From NCBI RefSeq assembly GCF_018320785.1, contig NC_054872.1, positions 24,882,769-24,946,768 of the forward strand: DNA of 64,000 bases, written 5' to 3'. The position numbers and the translations under genes were made by a program. This document shows positions 32,545 to 43,891 of the stretch, piece by piece. Position 1 is the stretch's first letter; every line of letters starts with the position of its first letter. Source of the DNA: Cheilinus undulatus. Lineage: Eukaryota; Chordata; Actinopteri; Labriformes; Labridae. A model generated the notes under the pieces. That model had not been told where the DNA came from. It saw nothing but the letters and a program-made list of their open reading frames with translations, and ran no database searches.

Positions 32545-35500
32545 CTACATAATAACCTCATTCAGTTGGATTTTAGCCAGGACAGCGATGGCGTCATTGC
32601 GCTCCATATGTCTGAGCAGCTTGGCAAGATGGCCCACTGTCCAGTCAGGGTGTTTGCTGGTGAGTCCCTCCAACACAGCCTTCAGGGGGCTTTTACTGTC
32701 CTTCATTGAGTAGGTGTAAGTAATCCAGGTGGCGGAGAAGGAGCAGTGAGAGGCGAGATGTTTGGTGTTCTTCACTCCATGGCTCTCTGGGTCTAACAGA
32801 ATCACCAGCTCTTCTAAAACATCCAGGTTGTCTAGAACTGCCTGTAATGGAGCTGACAGGATGTCAGGACCTACAGGGAAAGAGGTGAGGGACTTGATGC
32901 ATTAATCTTAATTCAGTTCAGTTCAATTCAGTGAGTTTTACTTGCATGGAAAATGTGTTTGCATGCCAAAGCAGTGGACAAATTAGTACTTTTGCCAAAA
33001 GGCATGTGAGAGACTCCATGGCCAAGTGGAAGAACCAAAATTGTGCTTCTTGGCCATAAGACAAGACTATTGGTTTGGTGGATACCAAGTGCTGCACATC
33101 ACCACAAACGCACCATCCCATATGTCAGGCACGGTAGTGGCAGCATCATGCTGTGGGTGTGCTTCTCGGCAGCTAGCCTTGGACGGCTTGTAAAGGTAAA
33201 GGGTAAAATGAATGCTGCAAAATCTATGAAAATCCTGGAGGACAATCTTATTCAGTCTGCAAGAGAACTACAGCTTGGGAGAAGATTTTTTTTTTTTCAG
33301 CAAGACAATGACCCGCATACAGCAAGGCTACACAGAAATGGTTAAAGACAACAAGGTGAACGTTCTGGATTGGCCGAGTCACAGTTCAGACCTTTGGATC
33401 TAATAGAGAATTTGAGGCTGGACTTGAGAAGGGCTGTTTACACCTGATCCCAACCTACACCTGCAACCAGACAGAGTTTGAGCAGTTTTGCAGTATGGAC
33501 ATATGCACAAACCTGATTGAGACCTATGCTCAGACTCAGTGCTGTGATTGCAGCCAAAGTTGCATCTACTAAATACTGACTTAATAAGGGATGAAATTTT
33601 ATGCATAATATAGTGAGGCTGTGCTTTAAATAATCAACAATGATGGACAACAATGTCATAGTTACAATGTGCATATTTCTGTTTATGTGAACAAAGATTT
33701 GGCCAACACAAACACTCAGATGACTCCTGAAGAACCCATGGAAATCATTCAGACCATGAACAAAGACAGTGTGTAAAGTGGGTGTGCTACATCTTTATAT
33801 CATCTACAATAGCACAGATCTTTTTGTTGTTGTTTTTTTATCTGCTCTTATTCACTATTTTTATTTTTACCATTTGTACTGCCAAAACATTGTGTGGTTA
33901 TTATTTCTTCAAATTCATGTTCAGATTTTTTTTTCTGCTACATGATCTTTGTTTAAAATCTGTGCTTTCTTTTGCTTCATATGGCACATACTGCTATGTT
34001 AAACTAGTGCAGTCTTACTGTTTTATATCACTGGGCTATACTGAAAAGCATTAATGTAATACTTGTTAAACACATGGACACCTAGGAGAAATTAACACTT
34101 ATTCACATAATAATTATGTGGCTTTATGTGTTGGTATAATTTATATGTCACTTTATGGGTTTATAACTCTAGCTGTAAGCCTGTTCAGGCTTCTCCAACT
34201 TGCCTCTTCAGCCCTTTGTGATCTGTTTTTATGTGTGCATAAGGCCTTGCTATGGGCACTGAACACATTTCCATGGACTAATTAAGTACAAACTGCGCAA
34301 GCTTTAAATGAACAATACCGCTGACATTAGCCAACAAGAAGACAATGATCTGGCTGTTCATGAGGACATCATGTAGCTGACTTTGTGCCGCAACATTTAC
34401 AAGGACACATTTAAGAAAATAAACGTGGGAAGTGGTCAACAAATGCAGCCCATTGTTAATACCCCAAAGAGAAAAAAAAATGTAAAAGCTACAAATCCCG
34501 CAAGATATGAAACAGCTGACTCCTAAAGTCAGAGATGAATATACTGGAACTGATTTAAAAGTAAGGATCTAATACCGTGCATTATAAGATGTCAGTGTCA
34601 TTTCCACTTACTCAGAACTTCATCCAGATCAGTTTTAGCAGATGAGGCAGAAAGAGGAGAGAACCCTGCATTAATGTATGGTGATCTTCTGCTGTAACTC
34701 ATCGCTGTGTTTTGACCTGTGACAAAACCAAACATTACAAATACACATGACTTACATGAACTATCCTACTATTTAACTGTTAACCTAAATAGAAAACAAT
34801 GGTCAAATCTATATGCTGTTTTACAGTCTTCAACTTCCACAGAGGACTTTTTCCATAGTATGTGTTTTTTAAGCTGTTCATTTTAAATGCTTACCTTTTT
34901 TCTGCTTCATGTAAAAGACACAGGCAGCAAACAGTACAAGTGTAATGAGGGGAAGAACAATAGCCAATGGTACTGACCCTGCAAATGTCAAAAATAACAG
35001 TTAAATGATGACTCCTGTGTTATTTTTCTTCTTCCATTTAACTTTACTGAACTTACACGGTGTAACATGACTGGGTAGAGCATGACCATCGAAGAGGACT
35101 TGTGCTGTAGTTACTGCATGTGGGGATGAAGTGAATCCATTTTTCTGAATCAGAAATGGGAAAAAAGTAAACTGTTGGGACTGTTCATGCTGCAGTGTTT
35201 GTTTCTATTTCATTTCAAGCACAACAAACTGAATTAGCTGTCATGCAGTTTTACCAGCAGTCTGTCATTTTTAAGTTCTAATAACAGGAGGAAAGGATAA
35301 TGAACCCATGCGTCACTTCATAAACATTAAAAATGGATTTTAGAAAGTACATATAATATTACATGTATTTTTTATTATACCTGGTTATTTCTTGCATTTA
35401 TTTGTAATGTAGAGCACCTGTTTTGTGTTTATTTTGCAGTCTGCAGTCAAAGTTGTAGTGTTTACCTCTAATTGATTTTATCCTGTGCATATGGAGGACA

Positions 35501-37004
35501 ATTTCCGCCACTTAAAATAGACAAATCTGAAACTAAGCAAATCTTTGAAAAAAGAAAAGAGAAGAAAAAAAAAAGAATAAAAGAAAATGCATATTAATTG
35601 AGAATAATGAGATTGTAAGTCTTAATAATTTGGAAAAAAGAAATTATGACCTGCTATCTAATCAGTCAAAATTCTGAGATAAAAAGGAGTAATCACCAGA
35701 TTATGAGTCATTTTTAATCATGTTAAAATTATTTTAAAATAAGCCATGTTTATGGAAAAAAAATCTGAATTATTAGACATCAAGTAGAAATGATGAGATA
35801 GTAAGTCATATTAGATAAAAAGTAGACATTTTGACTGAAAAGTTATGATTATGGGATTTTAAAAAAGTCGAAATTATAATATACAATGTCATAACTATGG
35901 CCTCAAAAGTCTCAATTTTGATTAAACTCATAATTAAGATTTAGGTTCATTTAGCCTACTATTGTTATTATTATCATTATTATTTTTATTCATTATTTTA
36001 GGCTAGTGTTCGTCAAGCAAAAAAACTTCTTTCTTTTAACACTCAGATTTATCACTAATCGAGAATCTTTGCTGTGGAAAAATGCGGCTGTCTGGCACCT
36101 TTCCACCCCTGCAGAAGTTTCAGGCATTAAAAATAGCTCTAAATAACAGATAAGTCGTGTTTTTGCCTTCTGAGCTCATCAAGAGTCTCCTCCCACGACT
36201 CAAACGATGAAATAATATATTCAGTGTGGGTTTTTTTTTTCCATTTCTCGTGAATTCTCCGTGGCACCACACCACTGACGTCATCATCAGTCATTATACA
36301 AACAATTACCGTTGTGCCGTTGCTGAAAAACGTTGGGTGTATCTGAGACGGTTCATCTCCCTAAACAGACAGGGACATTGAGATAATATAGAGGCGATTC
36401 AAACTCCACATAAGTTAACATCATTACTAGGAGCAGTTTTCTCACTTTGTCTGGAACGTCTGTTGTCTCGTTTCTGTGGAAAATCAGGAAATATCAAACA
36501 GGCTTTGACTTAACACAAAACGACACAAAGAGCTCGTCGAGGCTGATATTTACACCCCCGCAGTTCTGCAGCTTTTCGTGGTATTTCTTTAACGCTGCCT
36601 GCTTTCTTACCTTGTTTCTTCGCATTTGGTGTCGACAGTTGTGTTACATGGCTGCACAATCCTGAATCCAAGTTTGCATGAGGCGCAAGGGTTGCAGTAT
36701 GCGCTACTGCCATCATTAAAAGTACCGGGTTTGCACGGTTTATGAGGGCCAAAGTGTCGACCTCCGTTATCATCAAAACCACAGTGGGGAGTAACTTCAT
36801 GTCCTGAATTGACAAAAGCACAAATTAATGTTCCAAAACATACTTAATAGAATACAATATATTCTATAATAGCCTATATACAATACAGCCTATAATAATA
36901 GAGTAAAATATAATCTCACCTGGCTTCAAAGGACACTGCTCACACTTGGAAGTGCGTCTGTTCCATCGTGTTTTCGGATCGGGGCATTTAGTTGAGCCCT
37001 TCAT
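32545..37004 (-). CDS. igflr1: IGF-like family receptor 1 (TNFR-like, death-like domain), 5' end not found
   Basis: Minus-strand exons 36920-37004, 36611-36803, 36310-36360, 35057-35144, 34895-34978, 34612-34716 and 32545-32870 (stop TAG at 32545-32547). Exons 1-2 encode a cysteine-rich TNFR-like ectodomain (CEQCPLKPGHEVTPHCGFDD, then CNPCASCKLGFRI). Exon 3 gives a stalk with an N-glycosylation sequon, exon 5 a single membrane helix (VPLAIVLPLITLVLFAACVF), and exon 7 a death-like domain matching human IGFLR1: LDVLEELVILLDPESHG and LKAVLEGLTSKHPDWTVGHL. Tail-to-tail placement with kmt2b supports orthology. The listed exons total 932 nt, one short of a multiple of three; the break lies between exons 2 and 3. 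No signal peptide precedes the first Met, and an acceptor-like tag before it suggests an upstream exon. Confidence 0.88.
33010..33600 (+). mobile_element. Tc1-type transposase relic in the last igflr1 intron
   Basis: Plus-strand frames read RTIPYVRHGSGSIMLWVCFS, GRLVKVKGKMNAAKSMKIL and NLIQSARELQLGRRF, then QQDNDPHTARLH with the second catalytic Asp, followed by a shifted Glu-region remnant. Frameshifts and stops are frequent. It lies between the death-domain exon and exon 34612-34716 of igflr1, antisense to the gene. Confidence 0.82.
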
Positions 37005-38147
37005 CTTCTAAATGGCAGCGCGTGAAGGACAGACTTAGTTTTTAAGACGCAGGCACGCGCCTCCCACAGTACTAGTATATCCACACAACCTCTCTAAATG
37101 TGAGCCAGACCCTGCTCCTGAGTCATTCTGTAAAGAAGTAAACTGAGTGAAGTAAATTTTGACAGCTCTTTTCCTTTCCCAAATACGTGAGGGCAGTGTG
37201 CCATTATTGTGTTCTTTAGACAAGGATTTTTTTGTTGATTTCAAGAGTTTTCTTATCTGCAGAGTACAAATATAAAAGTTTAAAGGGACAGCATTCAATT
37301 TGGATTCCATTATTATCCATGATAGGGTTTCTCCTTGGCAAAATAGAACATTGTTTCTCTAATTGGAAGTGCCCAGAAATCCCACCTAAGATTTGGTAGC
37401 TGTGATCCACCTCTGTCATATGGCATATATAATAAGGAGAGCCTGAGTCTTGGACATCTGTTTCTCCATATGAAATTGGATAAGGTTTTTTGTAACATTT
37501 GAAAGAGGATTGAGGAGAAAGTGGTATTGATTGGAAGAGATACAGGAATTTAGGTAAAATTATCATTTTTATGACATTTATTCTCCGAATCATAAAAGTA
37601 GGTAGCGTGTTCCATCTGTTAATAAGTTGTGTAGCTATCTCTGTAAGGGTGTCGTAGTTGGCTGGTACAATTTTACTGATAGTTGGCGTAATTTTAACAC
37701 CCAGGTATGTAAAATCATGCTTTGCAACCACAAAAGGGGTCGAAACTGAGGGGTGGAGCCTCTCTTTTTCAGCCAAAACATTATTACAGATTTGTTGTTG
37801 TTTATTTTATATCCTGAAAACCTTCCAAAAACATTAAACAGGTCAAGCAGGGTGGGAAGAGTTTGTTTTAAGTTTGAACAAGCAAAACTATATCATCTGT
37901 GTACAGAGCTATAAGATGTTCAGTGTCTCCTACTTTTTTCCTGTTATATTAATATGTTTATGGATATACAGTGCTTAACAAATTTATTAGACCACCCTAA
38001 CCCTAACCAAAGTAGGGTCTATGCCACAACAGCCCTAAATTGACAGCATTGGTAATTATTAAAATCATTTTTTATGTTTCCGCAGTGGTTAATACACCAA
38101 TATATAGAAGCTCTTTAACCAAAATGATATTTTTAATGCTTAAATAT

Positions 38148-41100
38148 AATTAGAGCCCGAGCACCGAGTGGTGCGAGGACCTAACTGTAACTGCTCGGAT
38201 TATTTTTATTTGCCGTCATTGCATGGACTTTTGAGGCCCTTAAGATTTCTTAATTCGCAGGAAACTTTGCACGTACATCCGGTCTCGTAAAATTTCGATA
38301 TTTTTTGGGTCTCCAACATGAAAATTCAGAATTGCAAAAATAGCGTCCCCTAACAGTTTTCAAAGTTAAAGCCCCCTCCTTTGACCTTGTCGTAGATTCA
38401 TCAGATTTTGTGTGCAGGTGCGGCTTGGGGAGCTCTACAAAAAAGCCTCTTGGGCCCGCACTCTGTCTCCACCAGGAAATCCGCCATTTTGAATAAATAT
38501 GCAAAAAATGGGCTGTTTTTGGCCTTTTCCAGAGGTTATATCTGAACGAACTAGTCCGAGGGATTTCATCCGATCGACTTGTACTTTGGCACAGAGCTAG
38601 AGGAGACATGGCTGATGAAAATTTATTCGGGGTTTTCTTATTAGTCAAAAGGTGTGGCCATGGCGAGCCCTAAAATTTGCATATGTCTCTGGTAACCAGG
38701 AAGTAGTTTATAATTCAGCCATGCATTTTCCAATTGGACTCAAATTGCTCAGGTATATTGACGGTCATGGCCTGCACTCATTCATATGGTCAGATTTTTT
38801 ACAGATCAAAGCACCACCTAGTGGTGACATGAAATGTCAAGGTTTATCGTGCAAGCTATAGTTTAAAAACTATCCTAGATATCCACTTCAAATTTGTGTC
38901 AGGAAGGACTATAGAAGTGCATTTAGCTTTGTGAAAGATAAAGTTGACTTTTCGTCAGAGGGTGTGGCCTCAGCGGGGCGACAAAGTCAAGAGTCGCCAT
39001 TTTTTCTCATCAAAATATTCAAACAGTCATAACTCTAGTATACATGATCATATTTGAGACAGATTTCATGTGCTTGATAACAGTCCAGGCCAGAACACAT
39101 CCATACTTGAAATTTTGAAAAATTGTACAGCGCCACTCTCTGGCAACAGAAAGTCACTACTCCTGAATTTCACGTTGGCCAGATCATTCTGAAAATTCAC
39201 TCAGGCATTTCCCAAGGAGTTGGCCTTTCACATATATAATGGTCAAAGATCTATGTTAAAGGGCGGGGCCATGGTGATTTTTTTGTTCACCATGAAAGAG
39301 GAAGTAGATTTTTCAAAAGGTTATAAGACAACTAGACCAATGAAACTTGCCAAAAAAATCTCATCAGATTGCTAAAAAGATTGATATTCATTTTGCAGGT
39401 GGGCGTGGCCTATTGTCTCAATAGCGCCCCCTACACATTTTCAAAAATTCAGCCACCCCAGCTGGTTTAACCCAGGCCTTTGAATTTTGGTGTGCATATA
39501 ATGTCATCATCAGTCCTACAAAAAAGCTATTTGGACCCATGCTGAAATCTCAACAGGAAGTCCACTAGCTTCAGTGGATGAAACAGGAAGTAGAATTCTC
39601 AGGGGCTTGTGACATGTGTAGAGCAATAAAACTTGGCAAAAACATTCTCATGAGCATGCTGAGATAATTGATATGATGATTTTAGGTGGGCGTGGCCTAT
39701 TGGCTCAATGGCACCCCCTAGAAAATTTAAAAAATTCAGCCCCCCCCAGCAGGTTTTACCTAGGATTTCGAAACATGTGTGGGTAGATGCGTCATGTCAT
39801 GACGCACAAAAAAAACCCCCTCTTGGAGCCATATCGTAAGTCAAACAGGAAGTCAGCCATTTTGAAATTTTTGGTAAAACGAGGCATATTTTAGGGGTCG
39901 TATTTGAACGAACTTGTCCTAGGGCGTTTATCCAAACTACTTCATCTTTGGTGGAGAGCAAGAAGAGATGTCTTAGGTCAAAAGTTATTCAGGGTTTTCT
40001 CATTAGTCCAAAGGCGTGACCATGGCGGCCCCTTAAATTTAAATGCCTCATCATGTGATAAAAGTTGCTGGTGCTCACTAAAAAATTTCCATTTATTACA
40101 AGATTGGCCAAATCCTGCTGAAATTAGCCCAGGGACATCCCTCAAAGTTGGTATTATTGAAATTTGAAGATCAAGAGTCCTTACCTAAAATGGTGTGGCG
40201 GTGAAAATTTTTCTTTTGCCATGTAACAGGAAGTAGAATTATCTAGGGCTTACAAAACTTGTAAAGCCATGAAACTTGGTAGGAAAATACTCAGTAGGAT
40301 GAGTGTTGGTGGGCGTGGCTTTTATGCTCAGTGGCGTCCCCTACAATTTTTTGAAAATTCAGCCCCTGCAGCAGGTTTAACCTAGGATTTTGAAAATTCT
40401 TGAGATTATACATCATTTTAAGTTCAACAAAAAAGCCTCTTGGACCCATGCCGCAAAACAAACAGGAAGTCCGCCATTTTGATTTTTTGTGGTCAAAAAG
40501 CAGCACATTGCAGACTTCACAATTTTCAAAACTCCTCATTAGGAATCCATCCAAACACCATCATGTTAGGGATATTGTAAGAAGACATGTCAAAGTTTGA
40601 AATTTCATTAGAATTTTTTCATTACTCAAAAGGGCGTGGCCATGGATAATTTTTCTTCCCCATGAAAAGGAAGTAGAATTATCCTAGGCTTACAAAACTT
40701 ATGAAGCCATGAAACTTGGCAGAAAAATACCAAATTAGGAAATGAGAAGATTGATAGGATGATTGTTGGTGGGCGTGGCTATTTGGCTCAGTGACGTCCC
40801 CTACAATATTTAAAAAAGTCAGCCCCTGCAGTTCATATTACCTAGGTGTTTGAAAATGATTAAGCGTATCTGCCATCTCAGGATCTCTTGGACCCAAATT
40901 GTAAAACAAAAGCAAGTCTATTTTTGTCATTTTCCATGTTGAAATGTTCAAAACTCTGTCCTCTCTTAATGGAACCGAAATTAAGGCTATGCTGCCATCT
41001 TTTGATGATACACAACACTGCACCATATTTAAGGACAGGGTCCAAACAGCAAACAACACATTACAAAGTATACTTCTGTCTATCTATCCATGAATATATC

Positions 41101-42415
41101 TTACCAAAATGAGATAAGATATAAAAGCACTGTATAAATAATGAAACAAACATGTAAGCATCTGTACCTCAGTATTTTATGCATCTATATCTGGTTATTT
41201 TACACATCTGTCGCCGGGGCAAAACATTAAAAGTCATGAAAAAAAAGGTGGGGATAAATAAAAGAACTGGAAAAACATCTTCAAAAATGAATGATTTAGA
41301 GAGAGCAACAGTCTGGATATAAAAGAATTAGGTTTATTATAAAGTGTCTGTAGTCAAGATCTTTTAGACTGTGATCAATAGTTCCATGTGTGCATAGAAA
41401 ATTCTGAATCCTGCATTTCAGTCGTGTCATCATGTCAATCCAAACCATCTTTTTACTGCTACAGGATTGTATAATATGAAGGTCAAAACCTTCAATGCCA
41501 CACCAGATGGCAGCAAAGACCACGTTTTTGTAGCTGTGAGGCTCTGAAGGGTCAAAGTGATGGGAAGACATTGGGGTATCAGCTACAGGTGGATTTATTT
41601 GACTGGGACAACCTTAAATTAAAAAAAACTTTAAACTTAGGATGAAAATTATTGTTCTGATTATCAAATGGGATTTTTTCTTGGTCTGGTTGTCAGCTGT
41701 ATACTCCTTGAGTTTTGATCATAGAGTGACAAGAAGGATAGTGCTGGAATCTGAGGAGTCTCGGCTTGTGTCACAGGAATGAAATATAAAATACTGAGGG
41801 TGCTTGATTTGCAGTAAAGAACTGTTTGTATCTGTCTGTTTATCCATAAATACATGGTAAAAAAAAAATCTGAGAGGAGATATCAAAGCATTGAAGATAA
41901 TAATGAAACAAACTTGTACACATCTGTATCTCTGTATTTTCTCCTCTATCTTCCACACTGATGATTGCAACAATCTGAGAACAGTTAATGCTTTCAGCCA
42001 CTCAGTCATTTTTCTCCTGTGAAGTAAGCGTGAACAAGAGGAAGAGGGAGTGAGGCTGCAAGCATGGAAAAGAGAAAGAGAGAGTAACTGAGCCAAGCAG
42101 AGCAGACAGAGGAACTGTGAGCTGACAATCCAGTGATTTGTTCATTTTTTGGAGCTGCTTTCCAAACTTTCAGTGCTCATGCCTCATGCTCATTTGGTTT
42201 TACTGCCAAAGTAATGGCAAGCTCTGGAAATGAATGAGGGGGATCACCTTCTGTTTCTCTGAAACTGTGAGTGTTGCAAACCCACAGACCCCATGGGAGC
42301 AGCACGCCTTGTTGCTGGTATTCGACGTTTGCCACACACCCGCAGTCGCGACACATCCCGTCGTGCAACAGGTTGCGAGGGCCAACGGGGGTCAACGCTG
42401 CTTGCAGCTTTAATT
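38148..42415. repeat. 4.3-kb modular repeat of unclear class (GAGCCCGAGCACCG ... CTTGCAGCTTTAATT)
   Basis: Starts attagagcccgagcaccgag, forming a small hairpin (GCACC/GGTGC), and ends gctgcttgcagctttaatt. The interior is a series of diverged modules. The word GTGGGCGTGGC recurs at 39399, 39686, 40309 and 40769; each copy is followed by a CTCA-containing segment, a CCCCCTA or CCCCTACA block, ATTCAGCC, ACCTAGGxTTTxGAAA, an AAAAAGC word and (A)CAGGAAGTCCGCCATTTTGA. TAATTA occurs at both borders (38147-38152, 42411-42416). I recognise the start and end phrases as recurring in teleost genomes but know no coding function, and none is visible. Confidence 0.65.
41296..41571 (-). other. unassigned 91-codon open frame inside the modular repeat
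   Basis: A minus-strand open frame begins MSSHHFDPSEPHSYKNVVFA and ends LLYPDCCSL. It is bracketed by a diverged direct repeat (about 41070-41185 and 41830-41945). I do not recognise a domain. It could be chance, an eroded captured exon or a fragment of a retrosequence, so a functional gene is not supported. Confidence 0.2.
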
Positions 42416-43631
42416 ATTATTGTTATTCATGAATTTTCAAATTTACTGATTTACAAAAAACTGAAAAAATAGTAAAGCACATAATCATTTCTTGATTAAT
42501 ATGTCAAATCATAGTTATTTACTTGCATTCCTGAACAGAAAAATGAGTTTTAGTGGTTGAATGTTATGCTTGATTCATTTCTGACTTCTCAGCGAAGCCC
42601 AGTGAGCTGGCTCAAATTTGGGTGAATTCAGTTTGAAATTCCTCATTCCTGTTTAAAATGGTAAAACTGGAGAGCTTACTGAAAATGAAAGAGTCCGCAT
42701 TAAAGCACTTCATGATGCTGGATGGTCTCTGAGACAAATATGACAGGTGCTATAATAAATTTGTTAAGCACTGTACATAGCTAATGGCTCAATAACCAAA
42801 GTGAATAAAAGGGGTGACAGTGGGCAACCCTGCCTTGTACCACAATTCAAATTAAAAGGGGTAGATGTTAACCTGTTAGTTAAAACCACTGCTTGTGGAG
42901 AGGAGTAGAGAAGCTGCACCCTCTAAAGAAATTTCCTCTCCAGAACTTCAAAAAGGTCCTACCACCCTATTCTGTTGGCTTTTTCTGCATCCAACGACAG
43001 ATTAGCATTGGTTTTACTGACTGTAACTATTTAAAAGGGAGACATTTTTCAAAAGTTACTTAAATTCTGGATCTTTGGTCATAAGGGGGCACACTCCCTG
43101 GCTATGATACAAAAGAAATCTATTATTATCAATAAAGAATAAACAAATGTTGTGCCTTGTGTTTTACTCAAACACAGTAGCTCAACAGGCACATTTACTC
43201 AAATTACTGAGTAGTTGTATTGAATGCCACTGTGATCTGGGTCATTTTGCTCAGCTCACCAAGAACAGCCAGCTCCTCGCCTCTAAAACAGCTCATTTTG
43301 GTACCAGACCAGTTTGGCTTCATTTGACCTGCAAAGTTATGAAATGTCATGACATATGATTGATATTTGTGCTGGTATTTTACACCAATTATGCAGGATT
43401 TTTTAAGTTATGAAAATATCATGGAATATTTTTAATATACTGTCTCCTGAAAATACACTGTGGGTCAGGTGAAATCTGCTCTTTGGCTGGGATGTATGAC
43501 ACATCTGACATAAAACAAGGTTACACCATCGAGCTTGTGTCTCTAATGCATGATATGCCTGTGGTAGAGCAGGGTGGGGAAAAGATTATTCCTACTAATC
43601 AATCAAATAACAAGAACAGACACACAAAATT

Positions 43632-43656
43632 TAAGAAGAAGAAGAAGAAGAAGAAG
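43632..43656 (+). repeat. (AAG)n microsatellite
   Basis: About eight uninterrupted AAG units. No gene frame crosses it. Confidence 0.85.
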
Positions 43657-43797
43657 ATGTAAAGTGGCTCTCAAATGGGATCCAACTCTCACCACAGATT
43701 TTCAAGAGATACTGTAGTTCTGTAAAATATTTAACACTTTTAAAAGTGTAGTTTGTGTATATATAGGGTGGACCAATAAAGACACTTTTAAACTTTG

Positions 43798-43890
43798 GGG
43801 CTCTATTTTCGTAGATCAGGCGCAGGCGCAATGCACCTGCCCTGCGCCGTGCCTGCGCTGCGCCTGCGCCACACCACGAAATTAGAGCCC
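43798..43890. mobile_element. 93-bp GC-rich palindromic MITE
   Basis: The left arm (GGGCTCTATTTTCG, then CAGGCGCAGGCGCA) and the reverse complement of the right arm (GGGCTCTAATTTCG, then GGCGCAGGCGCA) form a near-complete inverted repeat, so the single strand would fold into a long hairpin. Its GC content is far above the AT-rich surroundings. It abuts the kinase fragment that starts at 43892. Confidence 0.7.
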
Positions 43891-43891
43891 A

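Larger units (their letters stand above)
37969..42773 (+). mobile_element. Tc1-like element inserted in the L1 fragment and itself interrupted
   Basis: Left terminus CAGTGCTTAACAAATTTATT and the reverse complement of the right terminus share CAGTGCTTAACAAATTTATT exactly, continuing with few mismatches to about 28 bp. TA flanks both sides (37967-37968 and 42774-42775). Near the right end, plus-strand codons read TGELTENERVRIKALHDAG, the N-terminal helix-turn-helix of a Tc1 transposase, with a lost base near the start codon and a stop soon after. The rest of the transposase is absent. Most of the interior is the 38148-42415 repeat. Confidence 0.82.
37211..43020 (-). mobile_element. L1-type LINE reverse transcriptase fragment, split by a 4.8-kb insertion
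   Basis: Minus-strand RT motifs appear in order on both sides of an insertion. At 42776-43020: [24 protein letters not shown] and the [14 protein letters not shown] block. At 37211-37966: the catalytic YTDD near 37890, then FTYLGVKITPTISKIVPANY, INRWNTLPTFMIRRINVIKM and the LSNFIWRN block. Removing 37969-42773 and one TA copy brings the two halves back into a continuous LINE-like frame across the target TA. Stops and frameshifts make it inactive. The block lies just upstream of the first found igflr1 exon. Confidence 0.82.

Noticed and set aside
36510..36821. 103-codon minus-strand open frame over igflr1 exon 2
   Set aside because: A different frame of the same DNA carries the TNFR cysteines and joins neighbouring exons. 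This frame is a shadow.
37995..38006. Interstitial telomere-like (CCCTAA)2
   Set aside because: Only two units, located inside the terminal region of the Tc1-like element. This is too short to indicate telomeric origin.
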